Shown: piece after piece, positions 33,711 to 42,779 of the stretch
Numbering within the stretch: position 1 is the first letter of the stretch
Layout: every line of letters starts with the position of its first letter
NCBI GenBank assembly: GCA_949287425.1
Contig: CASEGJ010000001.1
Location: 1-64,000, forward strand
From: an uncultured Caryophanales bacterium
GTDB taxonomy: Bacteria > Bacillota_I > Bacilli_A > RFN20 > CAG-288
DNA length: 64,000 nt
Reading direction: 5' to 3'
The notes under the pieces: model-generated
What the model was told of the DNA's origin: nothing
The model's database searches: none
What the model saw: only the letters and a program-made list of their open reading frames with translations
Program-made: the position numbers and the translations under genes

Positions 33711-35231
33711 ATGAACATTGTTTTAGCTAGTGCTCAAAAAATTGAAAATCTATCCCTAGCTATTAGTATTACTACTATTGTTTTGCTATTTATATTTTTA
33801 GCTTCTTGTTTGTTTTTATATTATCGTTATTATAGAAAATGTATCGATAACTATCTTGAAGATAGTTATATCAAAAATGAAATTAAAGGTGAAAATAAGA
33901 AGTTTTTTAAAAAGTTTGAAACCTTAAAAGAAAATCAGGAACTTACTATCAATCAAAAATTAGATGAATATAATAAAGAGACTTTAGTAGAATATATCGA
34001 AAAAAGAACTATTAAGAAAAATACCGCAAAAGTGATATCAAATATCGTTCTAGTTATATTTTATTTAGTTTTAGCTGCTGTTATTGGTTTTGCAATAGCT
34101 ATGCGTGCTTCTAACGATAAAATTAATATTGGTAATTCTTATTATGTTGTAATTTTAACTGGTTCTATGGAAGAAAAAGAGGAATCTAATTCTTATTTAA
34201 CAAGTCACAATTTAAACAATCAAATTGAAACTTATTCATTAATTGGTTTAGATAATATTACTGATGATACTAGTTTAGAACTTTATGATATTGTCGCTTA
34301 TTACAATTCAGATGATCAATTAATTGTTCATAGAATTGTCGAAATTACTTATTCAGATACTAATCAAGCATTATATACTTTACGTGGAGATGCTAATCCA
34401 TTTTCTAGTGAAGAAGAATCAAATTTAACAAGAAGTCAAATAGTTGGGAAATACAATGGATTTCACAATTTTGGATTAGGAATTACAATTAACTATCTTA
34501 AATCTAATTTAGGTATTATTGCAGTTTCTTTCGGTTTACTATTAATTATGATCTTTGATTATTTTGATATTTATTTAGGTAAAAGAATCCTTCTTAGAAA
34601 GAAAGATATATATCCTATTTTAGATGAGGAAAATATTCAATTATTAAAAGATACTCCTTCATCAATTTTACTTATTACAAATCAAGAAGATGATATTAGT
34701 AATGAAGTTAATTCTTCATTAGAAGATAGTTTAGAATTAGAAGAAGAAAAAACTAATCAAGAAGATGAACTTGATGAAGAAGATGATGAAGATAGCTTAG
34801 ATTCTGAATTAGAAACTAGTCAATCTACTCCTACTTTTGAAAGATTTAAACGTAAGAGAAGAAAGAAAATGGTTCCATTAACTACTAGATTAAAACGCTG
34901 TGATTTAGATTTGAAAAATAAATATGATCAAATAAGTAATTACGCTTTAAGTTACGGCTTACATCAAAGAATATCTACTCTAAACGATACTTATCGTTTG
35001 CATAAGGTTAGATATATCGTAATTACTTTACGTGGAAAAGCCTTGGTAATTCACTTTAAATTAGATGCTAAAGATTATATTTATACTACTATTCCAGTTA
35101 GACATGATGATAAGCTTAAATATCAAGATGTTCCTACTGAATTTAAAGTGAAATCCGAACTTTCATTAAAGCGTGCCTTTAAATTAATTGATGATACTAT
35201 GAAATTACTAACATTAAAAGAAAAGATATAG
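33711..35231 (+). CDS. sipW: SipW-like signal peptidase I with long cytoplasmic extension
   Basis: 506 residues, about twice the normal SipW length. AAGGAGG precedes ATG 33711. Hydrophobic helices lie at about 16-38 and 109-131; the catalytic region has GSM (S152) and IVHRIVEI (H207), giving the Ser-His pair of ER/archaeal-type (S26B) peptidases rather than Ser-Lys, and RGDANP at 225-230. A third helix spans about 267-285. Then follow a strongly acidic stretch (about 325-375), a basic RKRRKK patch and a domain (about 400-500) with ALVIHFKLDAKDYIY that resembles an undefined domain of other Firmicutes proteins. It should process the three upstream precursors. Confidence 0.8.
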   Translation: MNIVLASAQKIENLSLAISITTIVLLFIFLASCLFLYYRYYRKCIDNYLEDSYIKNEIKGENKKFFKKFETLKENQELTINQKLDEYNKETLVEYIEKRTIKKNTAKVISNIVLVIFYLVLAAVIGFAIAMRASNDKINIGNSYYVVILTGSMEEKEESNSYLTSHNLNNQIETYSLIGLDNITDDTSLELYDIVAYYNSDDQLIVHRIVEITYSDTNQALYTLRGDANPFSSEEESNLTRSQIVGKYNGFHNFGLGITINYLKSNLGIIAVSFGLLLIMIFDYFDIYLGKRILLRKKDIYPILDEENIQLLKDTPSSILLITNQEDDISNEVNSSLEDSLELEEEKTNQEDELDEEDDEDSLDSELETSQSTPTFERFKRKRRKKMVPLTTRLKRCDLDLKNKYDQISNYALSYGLHQRISTLNDTYRLHKVRYIVITLRGKALVIHFKLDAKDYIYTTIPVRHDDKLKYQDVPTEFKVKSELSLKRAFKLIDDTMKLLTLKEKI

Positions 35232-35374
35232 ATAAGTAAAATAATAAATAATTTTAAATATTATTTAAGTTAGTTAATTTAAGAATGTAATATTATTAGT
35301 AATACTAGATTGATATTCTTAAAAATATATTTATAAGATGGTAAAATCATATTTGAAAAGAAAGGATTAATTAT

Positions 35375-35848
35375 ATGATATTTTTAATTTTATTTACTAC
35401 AATTATTCCTGAAATCTTAGGAATAATTGATATAGCATTTATAGTTTTTGGTATTCATTATACAGTTACTAGACAAGAAATTATTCCTATAATATGTAGA
35501 TTTACCGATTGGCTAGATAGCTCAAGTTGGGAAGGAACACCTATTGTTGGATTAGTTATAATGTTAGTAATTTTAATTTATGTTGTAGTAGCTGGATTAG
35601 TTAATTTATCAAATTTAATAATGGTTGTTGGTGAACCGGAAAATTCGTACATTGAATTTTCGGTAAGAGAACTTTATTCAGGTAAATATTCAGTTTCTGC
35701 CAGTGAAGGTAGTGAATATTCTATTCTTCAAATCTTTAAATTGCTTTGGAATTATGTTTTGTTACCTATTTTAGCTTTAGTTATTATTTTGGCATTTGGC
35801 TGGTTAACATTTATAATTCAAACTGTAATTTATTATAAGAATAATTAA
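35375..35848 (+). CDS. Membrane protein of unknown function
   Basis: 157 residues with about three to four hydrophobic segments (start, about 55-80, and about 125-150). AAAGGA precedes ATG 35375. It follows the signal peptidase by 143 bases in the same direction and ends at a strong terminator, so it may belong to the surface cluster or have its own promoter. No family recognised. Confidence 0.55.
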   Translation: MIFLILFTTIIPEILGIIDIAFIVFGIHYTVTRQEIIPIICRFTDWLDSSSWEGTPIVGLVIMLVILIYVVVAGLVNLSNLIMVVGEPENSYIEFSVRELYSGKYSVSASEGSEYSILQIFKLLWNYVLLPILALVIILAFGWLTFIIQTVIYYKNN

Positions 35849-35897
35849 ATTAATATATAAAATACTATTAGATTGATAGAAACTATATCAAAACAAA

Positions 35898-35943
35898 AAA
35901 TTCCTTCTATTAAATTAATTATTATCGATAGAAGGAATTTTAT
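35898..35943. terminator. Bidirectional terminator
   Basis: AAATTCCTTCTAT (35898-35910) pairs perfectly with ATAGAAGGAATTT (35928-35940). It separates the convergent membrane-protein gene and the 333-residue protein gene. Confidence 0.85.
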
Positions 35944-35986
35944 ATTGATTTAAATTACTTAGATTAGATTTTAATTTGTATGTCTA

Positions 35987-36988
35987 TTAATTGGTAGTTT
36001 TAGTTAAGATATTAAATCTTTCTACTGCTAATTTACCAAAGGAAATTTGAATTATTTCATCATCGAGTTTTTCAACAAAACAGAAGGAATTTCGGTTTGG
36101 TAGATATTTTTTATCAACACCTTTTAAATTAGCTTTTGAAAAATCGCAACTAGGAACTTGAATCACTTCTTCATTATCTAAATTAGCGTTGTTAAACATC
36201 ATAAGTAGGTTAGTTATATCACACCATGCATAATCTAAATTTTTAAATAATCTTTCATAGACTTTCTGATAGTCAGTTGTAATTTGCTTAGGATTAGAAA
36301 TTCTATCAGGCATATAGATGTTTCTAGATTTAATGGAGTTTTCTAGCTTAATTTTGATATAGCCATTTAAGAAAGTTCTTTCAATATAAGGAATAGCCCA
36401 AACTAGTTGAGGGCTTCTTTTTAATTTGATATCTACAATTTCACTAGGCTCAATTTCAATTTGATCAATGTTTGAAAAATCTAAAATTAAGTTAGCGATA
36501 TTTTCTTTACTAATATAGGGTAAATTAGTGTAAAAATATTTGCTATCTGTCGGTAGAGATTCACTATTTGAATATGTTAAATAAACATAGCCATCTTTAT
36601 ATGTCAATTTAGTTTCACCTAGAAGATATCTTTCAATTCCATATTTATCTACAAATGAGATAAAAAATATCTTTCTTTGAGTAGTAGGAAGTTCTTTTTC
36701 AAGATAGTCTTTTCTATTTTCAATAAAATTAATATCTTCACATGAAGAGACATCGTTATCTTTTATATTATCTAATATCTTTAATTTTATATATCCATTA
36801 TAGATAAGTGGGGATAATCTATTTATCCCATATGAAATTAGCTGGTCGGCAAATTTAATTTCGATATCGACTACTTCTTTTTTATAAATTTGAATAAATT
36901 CAAATTCATTGAAGTAGAGTTCAATATGGTCGTAGTTAACTGATTTTGGATTGAATTTTTTTAATATGTATTTTTGAAATTTTTGCAT
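35987..36988 (-). CDS. Hypothetical protein with internal duplication
   Basis: 333 residues, soluble. Two copies of a beta-rich unit are visible: KKEVVDIEIKFADQLISYGI then YNGYIKLKILDNI near 35-75, and PSEIVDIKLKRSPQLVWAIP then LNGYIKIKLENSI near 180-220. The region YGIERYLLGETKLTYKDGYV follows the first. The layout suggests two tandem PH- or YcxB-like beta domains, but I do not recognise a named family. Single gene on the minus strand between terminators. Confidence 0.6.
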   Translation of the reverse strand: MQKFQKYILKKFNPKSVNYDHIELYFNEFEFIQIYKKEVVDIEIKFADQLISYGINRLSPLIYNGYIKLKILDNIKDNDVSSCEDINFIENRKDYLEKELPTTQRKIFFISFVDKYGIERYLLGETKLTYKDGYVYLTYSNSESLPTDSKYFYTNLPYISKENIANLILDFSNIDQIEIEPSEIVDIKLKRSPQLVWAIPYIERTFLNGYIKIKLENSIKSRNIYMPDRISNPKQITTDYQKVYERLFKNLDYAWCDITNLLMMFNNANLDNEEVIQVPSCDFSKANLKGVDKKYLPNRNSFCFVEKLDDEIIQISFGKLAVERFNILTKTTN

Positions 36989-37167
36989 GTTATTTAATTA
37001 CCTTTATATCTAAGGCTATTTTAGAATAATAAGATAAAAAAATAAACAGATTATGCTAATAATATAGCTTTTTGATAGATTTTAGGTAAAAAATTGAGAA
37101 TTAAACAAGCGTATTGATATTTTGATATAAAAATATTAGTTATAATGAATTGAAAGGAAGAAAAAAT

Positions 37168-38811
37168 ATGAAATATATAATAGTAGGTGGAGTAGCTAGT
37201 GGGGCGAGTTTTGCATGTCGATTGAGAAGATTAGATGAGTTTTCTAGTATTACAATTTATGAAAAAACTAACTTTGTTTCATATGCTAACTGCGGTTTAC
37301 CTTATTATGTTTCATCTACTATTCCTAATAAAGATGATTTGTGTTTACAAACTCCTTTAAGTTTAAAAAATAGATTTAACATTGAAGTTAAAGTTAATAG
37401 TGAAGTGATTTCTATTAATCCAAGTAAAAAGGAAATAGAAATAAAAGATCTTATTCATAACAAAACATATATTGATAGCTATGATAAGTTAATTTTAGCT
37501 ACTGGTGGGAAAGCTATTAAACTAGTAAATAATACTGAAAATATCTTTGAATTAAAAACTGTTGAAGATTCTTTAAGATTGAAAGATTACATTTATAATA
37601 ACAATGTTAAATCCGCTATAGTTATCGGTGGCGGTTTTATTGGTTTAGAAATATTAGAAAATCTAAAAAAAGCTAATATTGATGTAAGATTAGTAGAAGC
37701 TAATAATCACATATTAAATAACTTTGATAAAGATATGGCTAGTTTTATTAATCAGGAATTAAAAAGAAACAATGTTAAGTTAAATTTAGATACCTTAGTT
37801 AATAAAATAGAAAAAGTTAATAATAAAGTAAAAGTTTATACATCTAAAGGGGAATTTATTTCTGATATTTTAATTCAAGCTATAGGAGTTAAACCTAATT
37901 CAGAATTAGCTAAAAAAGCTAATCTTGAATTAGATATTAAAGAAAGTGTTAAAGTCGATAATAATTATTTAACTTCACATAATGATATTTATGCATTAGG
38001 AGATTTAATATTAATTAAATCTAATATTGATGACAGTTTAAATTATATTCCATTAGCTGGGTTTGCTAATAAACAAGGAAGACAACTTGCTAATTATTTA
38101 GTAAATAATACTTCTAAGCAAATTAAAGGAAATGGAACTTCTATTTTAAAGGTATTTGATATAGTTGCAAGTTCAACTGGATATAATGAAACTCAATTGA
38201 AAAGTAAAAATATCGCTTATGACAAGATATATTTATCTCCAAATAACCACGCTTCATATTATCCTAACTTTTCTAGTTTATATATGAAAATATTATTTAG
38301 GAAAGATAACTATGAACTTTTAGGAGCTCAAATTGTTGGTCAAGATGGAGTAGATAAAAGAATAGATATTCTTTCTATCGCTATTCAAACCCATTTAAAA
38401 GGTTATCAATTAGCTGATTTAGAGCTTAGTTATGCTCCACCATTTTCTTCCGCAAAAGATCCAATTAACATGGCTGGATTTATGATAGAGAATTTAAAAA
38501 ACAAGTTAGTAGAACAATTTTATATAGAAGATGTTGAAGAATATATTTCTAGTTCTAAATATCAATTGATTGATGTTAGAACAAAGCAAGAATATGAGCT
38601 GGGTCATATTAAAAATAGCATCAATATTCCTATAGATGAATTAAGAGATAATCTAGATAAATTAGATAAATCTAAATGTATATGTTTAATATGTCAATCC
38701 GCTATTAGAAGTTATATTGGATGTAGAATATTATCTCAACATGGTTATTTATGTAAGCATCTTTCAGGTGGGTATAAATTTTATAAAACATGTATAGAAG
38801 ATAATAATTAG
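37168..38811 (+). CDS. cdr: CoA-disulfide reductase with C-terminal rhodanese domain
   Basis: 547 residues from ATG 37168, placed after AAAGGAAG (37153-37160); a TTG upstream overlaps that site. FAD motif IIVGGVASGASFA, redox Cys C42 in YANCGLPYY, NAD motif VIGGGFIGLEIL and the dimer domain with ASTGYNE-like IVASSTGYNETQL. The last 100 residues form a rhodanese domain (IDVRTKQEYELGHI, then CLICQSAIRS with the active-site loop Cys). CoADR-rhodanese fusions reduce CoA disulfide or persulfides using NAD(P)H and help sulfur and redox balance. Single gene with its own terminator. Confidence 0.88.
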   Translation: MKYIIVGGVASGASFACRLRRLDEFSSITIYEKTNFVSYANCGLPYYVSSTIPNKDDLCLQTPLSLKNRFNIEVKVNSEVISINPSKKEIEIKDLIHNKTYIDSYDKLILATGGKAIKLVNNTENIFELKTVEDSLRLKDYIYNNNVKSAIVIGGGFIGLEILENLKKANIDVRLVEANNHILNNFDKDMASFINQELKRNNVKLNLDTLVNKIEKVNNKVKVYTSKGEFISDILIQAIGVKPNSELAKKANLELDIKESVKVDNNYLTSHNDIYALGDLILIKSNIDDSLNYIPLAGFANKQGRQLANYLVNNTSKQIKGNGTSILKVFDIVASSTGYNETQLKSKNIAYDKIYLSPNNHASYYPNFSSLYMKILFRKDNYELLGAQIVGQDGVDKRIDILSIAIQTHLKGYQLADLELSYAPPFSSAKDPINMAGFMIENLKNKLVEQFYIEDVEEYISSSKYQLIDVRTKQEYELGHIKNSINIPIDELRDNLDKLDKSKCICLICQSAIRSYIGCRILSQHGYLCKHLSGGYKFYKTCIEDNN

Positions 38812-38851
38812 TATCTTAAAGTAAAATTATAAAATCTAAATCAATAAGAAA

Positions 38852-38882
38852 AAGCCTCAGTTAAGATTACTGAGACTTTTTT
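38852..38882 (+). terminator. Terminator of CoA-disulfide reductase gene
   Basis: AAGCCTCAGT (38852-38861) pairs with ACTGAGACTT (38869-38878), one mismatch, followed by TTTT. Confidence 0.75.
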
Positions 38883-38914
38883 AGGAAGGGAAATAACAAT
38901 ATTATTAGTATTGA

Positions 38915-41900
38915 TTATTTAGCATCGCTGATAGCTGCATTAGCAAAAATGGATTTAATATTTACTCTAGTTTTAGCTGTGGTAGTTTCAATTAAGACAG
39001 CATATCTAGCTTTTTCACCATTTTCATTACTAGCAAGTATAGTTTTAGTTTTTGCAGTCGAATCAGTAGTAGCTGTTGAATCAACAATTGACCAAGTAGT
39101 TCCACCATCAGTTGATTTTAATATTTTAGGAGTAACTTTGCTTCCTTCACCATTATCAGTGTTGATTATTATGCCGAATTCTTTAGCTTTGACATCAAAC
39201 TGCATTTCTAGTGATAAGTAGTATTTGTTATCAATATGATTAGCATCAACGTCAGTGTCGACCCCAGCACCTTTCAAAACAGCAGCATGAACAATAGTAC
39301 TAGTAGTATATTTATCGCCACCATTAGCTCCTAATACAACACCACTATTCCAGGAACTTGTTGCTTCAGCTGAACAAGAGAAATAAATATTACCATGTTC
39401 AGTAATAGCAGTGCGCTGAGCATAGCCAGTACCCATGTTAGGGTTCCAAGTTAAATCAAGTAAGTTATAATTGAATTCGGTAGGAGTGGTATCAACACTA
39501 GATTCAACAAATGTAGCTTCAATAGTAATTACAGTACAGAAGTTGTTGTTTTTGTAAGTTAATTTGTTTTCTACAACTTGGCTAGTAACATTTGTACCAT
39601 TAATTAATAAGGAAGAAAGTTTATATCCATCATCAGGAGTAATAGTAAATTCAATATCATCACCATATTTAGTTTTGTTATCAGTTAAATTACTAGTAAC
39701 ACTACCATTACTCATTTCACCATATTGAACTACAACATCATAGCTTTGAGAATCGACAATGGTATCGACATAACCCATGAATTCAGAAGTGCCATTATAA
39801 TCGACAATAATACCAGTTAGAGTTACCATATCACCAGCGTTTAATTTATCATCAAGAGTAGTTCCAAAGTTTCTAGGATTGTCAAATTTATATTCACCTT
39901 CAGTTTGACCAGCTACTAAAGAGGTATAGTTAGCAGCATTTGTTAAACCATAAACTAGTAAAGTTTCACCTGTAGTTTTATCAGCAATATTACCATTACC
40001 ATAGTAATCATTTGTTGTTCCTGTCCAAATACCAGTAACAGTATAGATTTTGCTATAATTTTTATCTAAACCAGTTAGTTTATTCGCGTCAGGAATGCTA
40101 ATTTTTTCTCCGTTTAATCTAGGATCATTTTCATCATAAGCAGTTTCATCAACGTTAATATGTGATTCATAATCTCCTAGATAGATTCTATAACGTTGTT
40201 CAAATAATTTATTCCAGCTATCTTTATCGATATTAATTGTAGCTTTAGTTGAATTAGTAGTATCCCCATTAACATAGAGGAAGTATGGGACTACACTACT
40301 TGAAGTAGTAACTGGGGTGTCTTCTGTTTTATCAATTTCACCTTTAATAATTTCAACACCATCCATATTTAAGCTAGCATCGAAACCATAAGCAGTATTT
40401 TGATTATCACCAACAACTATAGCAGCATAGGCAACTTCATTTCCTGAAGTCCATTTATCGTTATAGTGGAAGCTAGTTCCAGTATATTCTTCAGTGTAAT
40501 ATAAATTGGAATTAGTTAAATTAACATTACCACTTCTAACGATTAAAGCTTGTCTATCGGCTTGGATATTGGTGTTAGTAATATTAACATCAGCAGCGAT
40601 ATTAATTAAAACACCAGTGTTATCTTTACTTGAATGAGTAGCTTTAATAGTGGAATTTTCAATATCGATTTTTACACTCTTGATATTGTCCCAGTTAGAA
40701 GCGTTAGTAGAAAATCCATAATAGCCACCAACGATAGTTGAATTAGTGATTTTTACTTGAGTAGCATCATCAAAAACAGCAACTGGGGTACCATTAGAAT
40801 CTAAATTAACTTTATCTAAAGTTAAGCTACCGCCTTTATTAACAGCAAAAGCAGTATTAGCTCCAGCTAAACCATTATAAGAAATATTACCATTAGAGAT
40901 ATTAACTACTTGATTTTTGTTAATTTCACTTGTAGAAGTATTAGATGAACTATTACCGATAGATAAGGTCTTTCCATTTAAATCGATAGTAGTATTAGGA
41001 TTTTTAGTATTGAAAGTTAATCCAGCATTAGTATCAACAGTAATATCGTTATTTAATTTGATAGCTTCGATACTTTCATGATCTAAGTAACTTAAATCAT
41101 CGCTAGAATCAATAACGATAGGATCTTCTAAACTACCACTACCACCGACAAATTGATGGGCACCTTCAACAAGGACTTTATCAGAAATTACATTTCCAAA
41201 TGGATCGACAATTGAAGAATATAATTTACCATCTTCATAATATTGGCTAGAAGCATTATCAAAGTTAGCTTTAACAACAAAACCATGTTCAACCATGTTA
41301 GTTGTATAAGTATAAGTACCATTTTCACTATTTCTAGTAATACCTTCACTAACTTCTTGACCATTTAGAGTTAGACTAGCTAGATAGTAGTTATGATCTG
41401 GATACATAGTAAAGGTAACTTCTTCACCGACAGTGGCACTTCCTAAATTAACACTGACATATCCATTTTCACTTGGAAGAATAGTATTTGACCAAGCGGT
41501 TAAACCATCTTCACCTTGATCACCTTTTTCTCCAGTGTCACCTTTATCACCTTTAGCACCATCAGTACCTTCAGCTTTGATAGTAGTTACTTTACCATCA
41601 ATAACCCAGTAACCATCATCGTTAATAGAAACTGTTGGGGTATGGCCATCATCCCCAGGAATACCTTGGATACCTTGTTCACCTTTTTGGCCATCTTGAC
41701 CATCTTTACCGTTAGTTACAGTAAAAGTAGAAGTGGTGTTATCAGTATATGTGATAGTGTAAGTATCGACATTTCCTGAAGTAGAGGTTTTTTCAATTTT
41801 AACAATACCTCTTCCATCTTCACCATCCTGACCATCTTTTCCATTAGTAACAGAAGGTAAAGAAGTTTGACTGACATTTGGAGTACAAGAGGTAACTCCT

Positions 41901-41947
41901 AATGACAAAACTCCTAAGACTGCTAATAGACATAACTTCTTTTTCAT
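38915..41947 (-). CDS. Collagen-like and beta-helix surface lipoprotein
   Basis: 1010 residues from ATG 41947; an ATG 21 bases upstream contains the AAAGGAG site itself. Lipobox LGVTSC puts the lipidated Cys at 21. G-x-y collagen-like stretches follow (GKDGQDGEDGRG, then GDDGHTP and GAKGDKGDTGEKGDQGEDG). Two copies of an InlB-repeat-like module are seen (GEEVTFTMYPDHNYYLASL and GDDIEFTITPDDGYKLSSL). Between them a parallel beta-helix (ITVDTNAGLTFNTKNPNTTI and similar turns) and an OB-like region occur. The C terminus is a beta domain. It is anchored outside the membrane and probably adhesive. A poly-C tract lies in its promoter. Confidence 0.8.
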   Translation of the reverse strand: MKKKLCLLAVLGVLSLGVTSCTPNVSQTSLPSVTNGKDGQDGEDGRGIVKIEKTSTSGNVDTYTITYTDNTTSTFTVTNGKDGQDGQKGEQGIQGIPGDDGHTPTVSINDDGYWVIDGKVTTIKAEGTDGAKGDKGDTGEKGDQGEDGLTAWSNTILPSENGYVSVNLGSATVGEEVTFTMYPDHNYYLASLTLNGQEVSEGITRNSENGTYTYTTNMVEHGFVVKANFDNASSQYYEDGKLYSSIVDPFGNVISDKVLVEGAHQFVGGSGSLEDPIVIDSSDDLSYLDHESIEAIKLNNDITVDTNAGLTFNTKNPNTTIDLNGKTLSIGNSSSNTSTSEINKNQVVNISNGNISYNGLAGANTAFAVNKGGSLTLDKVNLDSNGTPVAVFDDATQVKITNSTIVGGYYGFSTNASNWDNIKSVKIDIENSTIKATHSSKDNTGVLINIAADVNITNTNIQADRQALIVRSGNVNLTNSNLYYTEEYTGTSFHYNDKWTSGNEVAYAAIVVGDNQNTAYGFDASLNMDGVEIIKGEIDKTEDTPVTTSSSVVPYFLYVNGDTTNSTKATINIDKDSWNKLFEQRYRIYLGDYESHINVDETAYDENDPRLNGEKISIPDANKLTGLDKNYSKIYTVTGIWTGTTNDYYGNGNIADKTTGETLLVYGLTNAANYTSLVAGQTEGEYKFDNPRNFGTTLDDKLNAGDMVTLTGIIVDYNGTSEFMGYVDTIVDSQSYDVVVQYGEMSNGSVTSNLTDNKTKYGDDIEFTITPDDGYKLSSLLINGTNVTSQVVENKLTYKNNNFCTVITIEATFVESSVDTTPTEFNYNLLDLTWNPNMGTGYAQRTAITEHGNIYFSCSAEATSSWNSGVVLGANGGDKYTTSTIVHAAVLKGAGVDTDVDANHIDNKYYLSLEMQFDVKAKEFGIIINTDNGEGSKVTPKILKSTDGGTTWSIVDSTATTDSTAKTKTILASNENGEKARYAVLIETTTAKTRVNIKSIFANAAISDAK

Positions 41948-41999
41948 GTGATTAGTTTCTCCTTTCATTCACATTGATACGTCTTTTATCAATTTAAGT

Positions 42000-42025
42000 C
42001 TATTACAAAACTGGGGGGGGGTCAA
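42000..42025 (-). promoter_or_regulatory. Promoter region with poly-C tract (lipoprotein gene)
   Basis: On the minus strand TTGAC (42025-42021) runs directly into nine C (42021-42013) and is followed by AGTTTTG and the -10-like TGTAAT (42007-42002) or TAATAG (42005-42000). The spacer is 12 to 14 bases, too short for strong use, and would change by slippage of the tract. The plus-strand word ACTGGGGGGGG matches that at the surface operon promoter. Confidence 0.6.
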
Positions 42026-42155
42026 TATCTAATACTTGTCGTAGTATAAAATAAAAAAAGCCATAAGTAAGCTAGAAATATAAAAGCGAAAGATAAAGTA
42101 TGTATAAAAATTTACATTTTTTATTAGAGTATGTCCGAAATTACACCCATATAAT

Positions 42156-42170
42156 TAAATTTTGTCATAT
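42156..42170 (-). promoter_or_regulatory. Second copy of the shared 15-base element
   Basis: Minus strand reads ATATGACAAAATTTA, identical to 29863-29877. It lies 135 bases before the poly-C tract, but also 84 bases before a divergent small gene, so it could serve either. Confidence 0.4.
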
Positions 42171-42253
42171 CTTTTTTAAAAAATAGTCAAATTTTTAGAT
42201 ATTATGATAAGATAAAAGTGTTAAAAAAATATTAAAGAATGTAAGGTAAAGGT

Positions 42254-42439
42254 ATGAAATACGAATATAAAGTAATAGAAATATTTGAAAATATAAACAA
42301 TCAAAATGAAATTCAAAATAAGTGCGATAAGATGGGAGAAGATGGCTGGGAATTAGTTAGCTTCCAATCTTATATTTTGTTTGGGACTACTTCTGGATTC
42401 GTATTGATATTTAAAAGGGAAAAGAAGGAAGAAAAATAG
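42254..42439 (+). CDS. DUF4177-like small protein
   Basis: 61 residues: MKYEYKVIEI, a spacer, then EDGWELVSFQSYI and VLIFKREKK. The KYEYKVI plus GWELVS pattern is the hallmark of the DUF4177 family, whose function is unknown. It lies 25 bases before the MazG-like gene and may be part of that operon. A second DUF4177-like gene occurs at 45815. Confidence 0.7.
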   Translation: MKYEYKVIEIFENINNQNEIQNKCDKMGEDGWELVSFQSYILFGTTSGFVLIFKREKKEEK

Positions 42440-42464
42440 TGACGATTGATACTAGGAGGTTAAC

Positions 42465-42779
42465 ATGCTTAGTGGTGTTACAATTGAAAAAATAAGAAAG
42501 TTTAATGAAGATAGAAAATGGGATGAATATCATAATGGAAAAGACTTAGCTATTTCATTATGTTTAGAAGCTGCCGAATTATTGGAAATTTATCAGTGGA
42601 GTAAAGATGATTTGGATTGTAATAATAAAATCGATAAAATAAAAGAAGAATTAGCTGATGTTTTTATATATGCGATTCAAATTGCACAAAAGTACAATTT
42701 AAATATTGACGAAATTGTTAATAATAAAATTCAGCGAAATGCTCAAAAATATCCATTGGATAGGGAGAATAAATTTTAA
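42465..42779 (+). CDS. MazG-like nucleotide pyrophosphohydrolase
   Basis: 104 residues, all-alpha. Metal-binding acidic motifs are visible: LCLEAAELLEIYQW near 31-45 and EELADVFIYAI near 62-72. MazG/RS21-C6-like enzymes hydrolyse (d)NTPs to monophosphates; some act in anti-phage responses. AGGAGG precedes ATG 42465. Its stop codon overlaps the start of the next gene (TAATG), so the two are translationally coupled and likely act together. Confidence 0.82.
   Translation: MLSGVTIEKIRKFNEDRKWDEYHNGKDLAISLCLEAAELLEIYQWSKDDLDCNNKIDKIKEELADVFIYAIQIAQKYNLNIDEIVNNKIQRNAQKYPLDRENKF

Noticed and set aside
41516-41779. Plus-strand frame opposite the collagen-like region
   Set aside because: It arises from the repetitive G-x-y codons of the real minus-strand gene and has no start signals.
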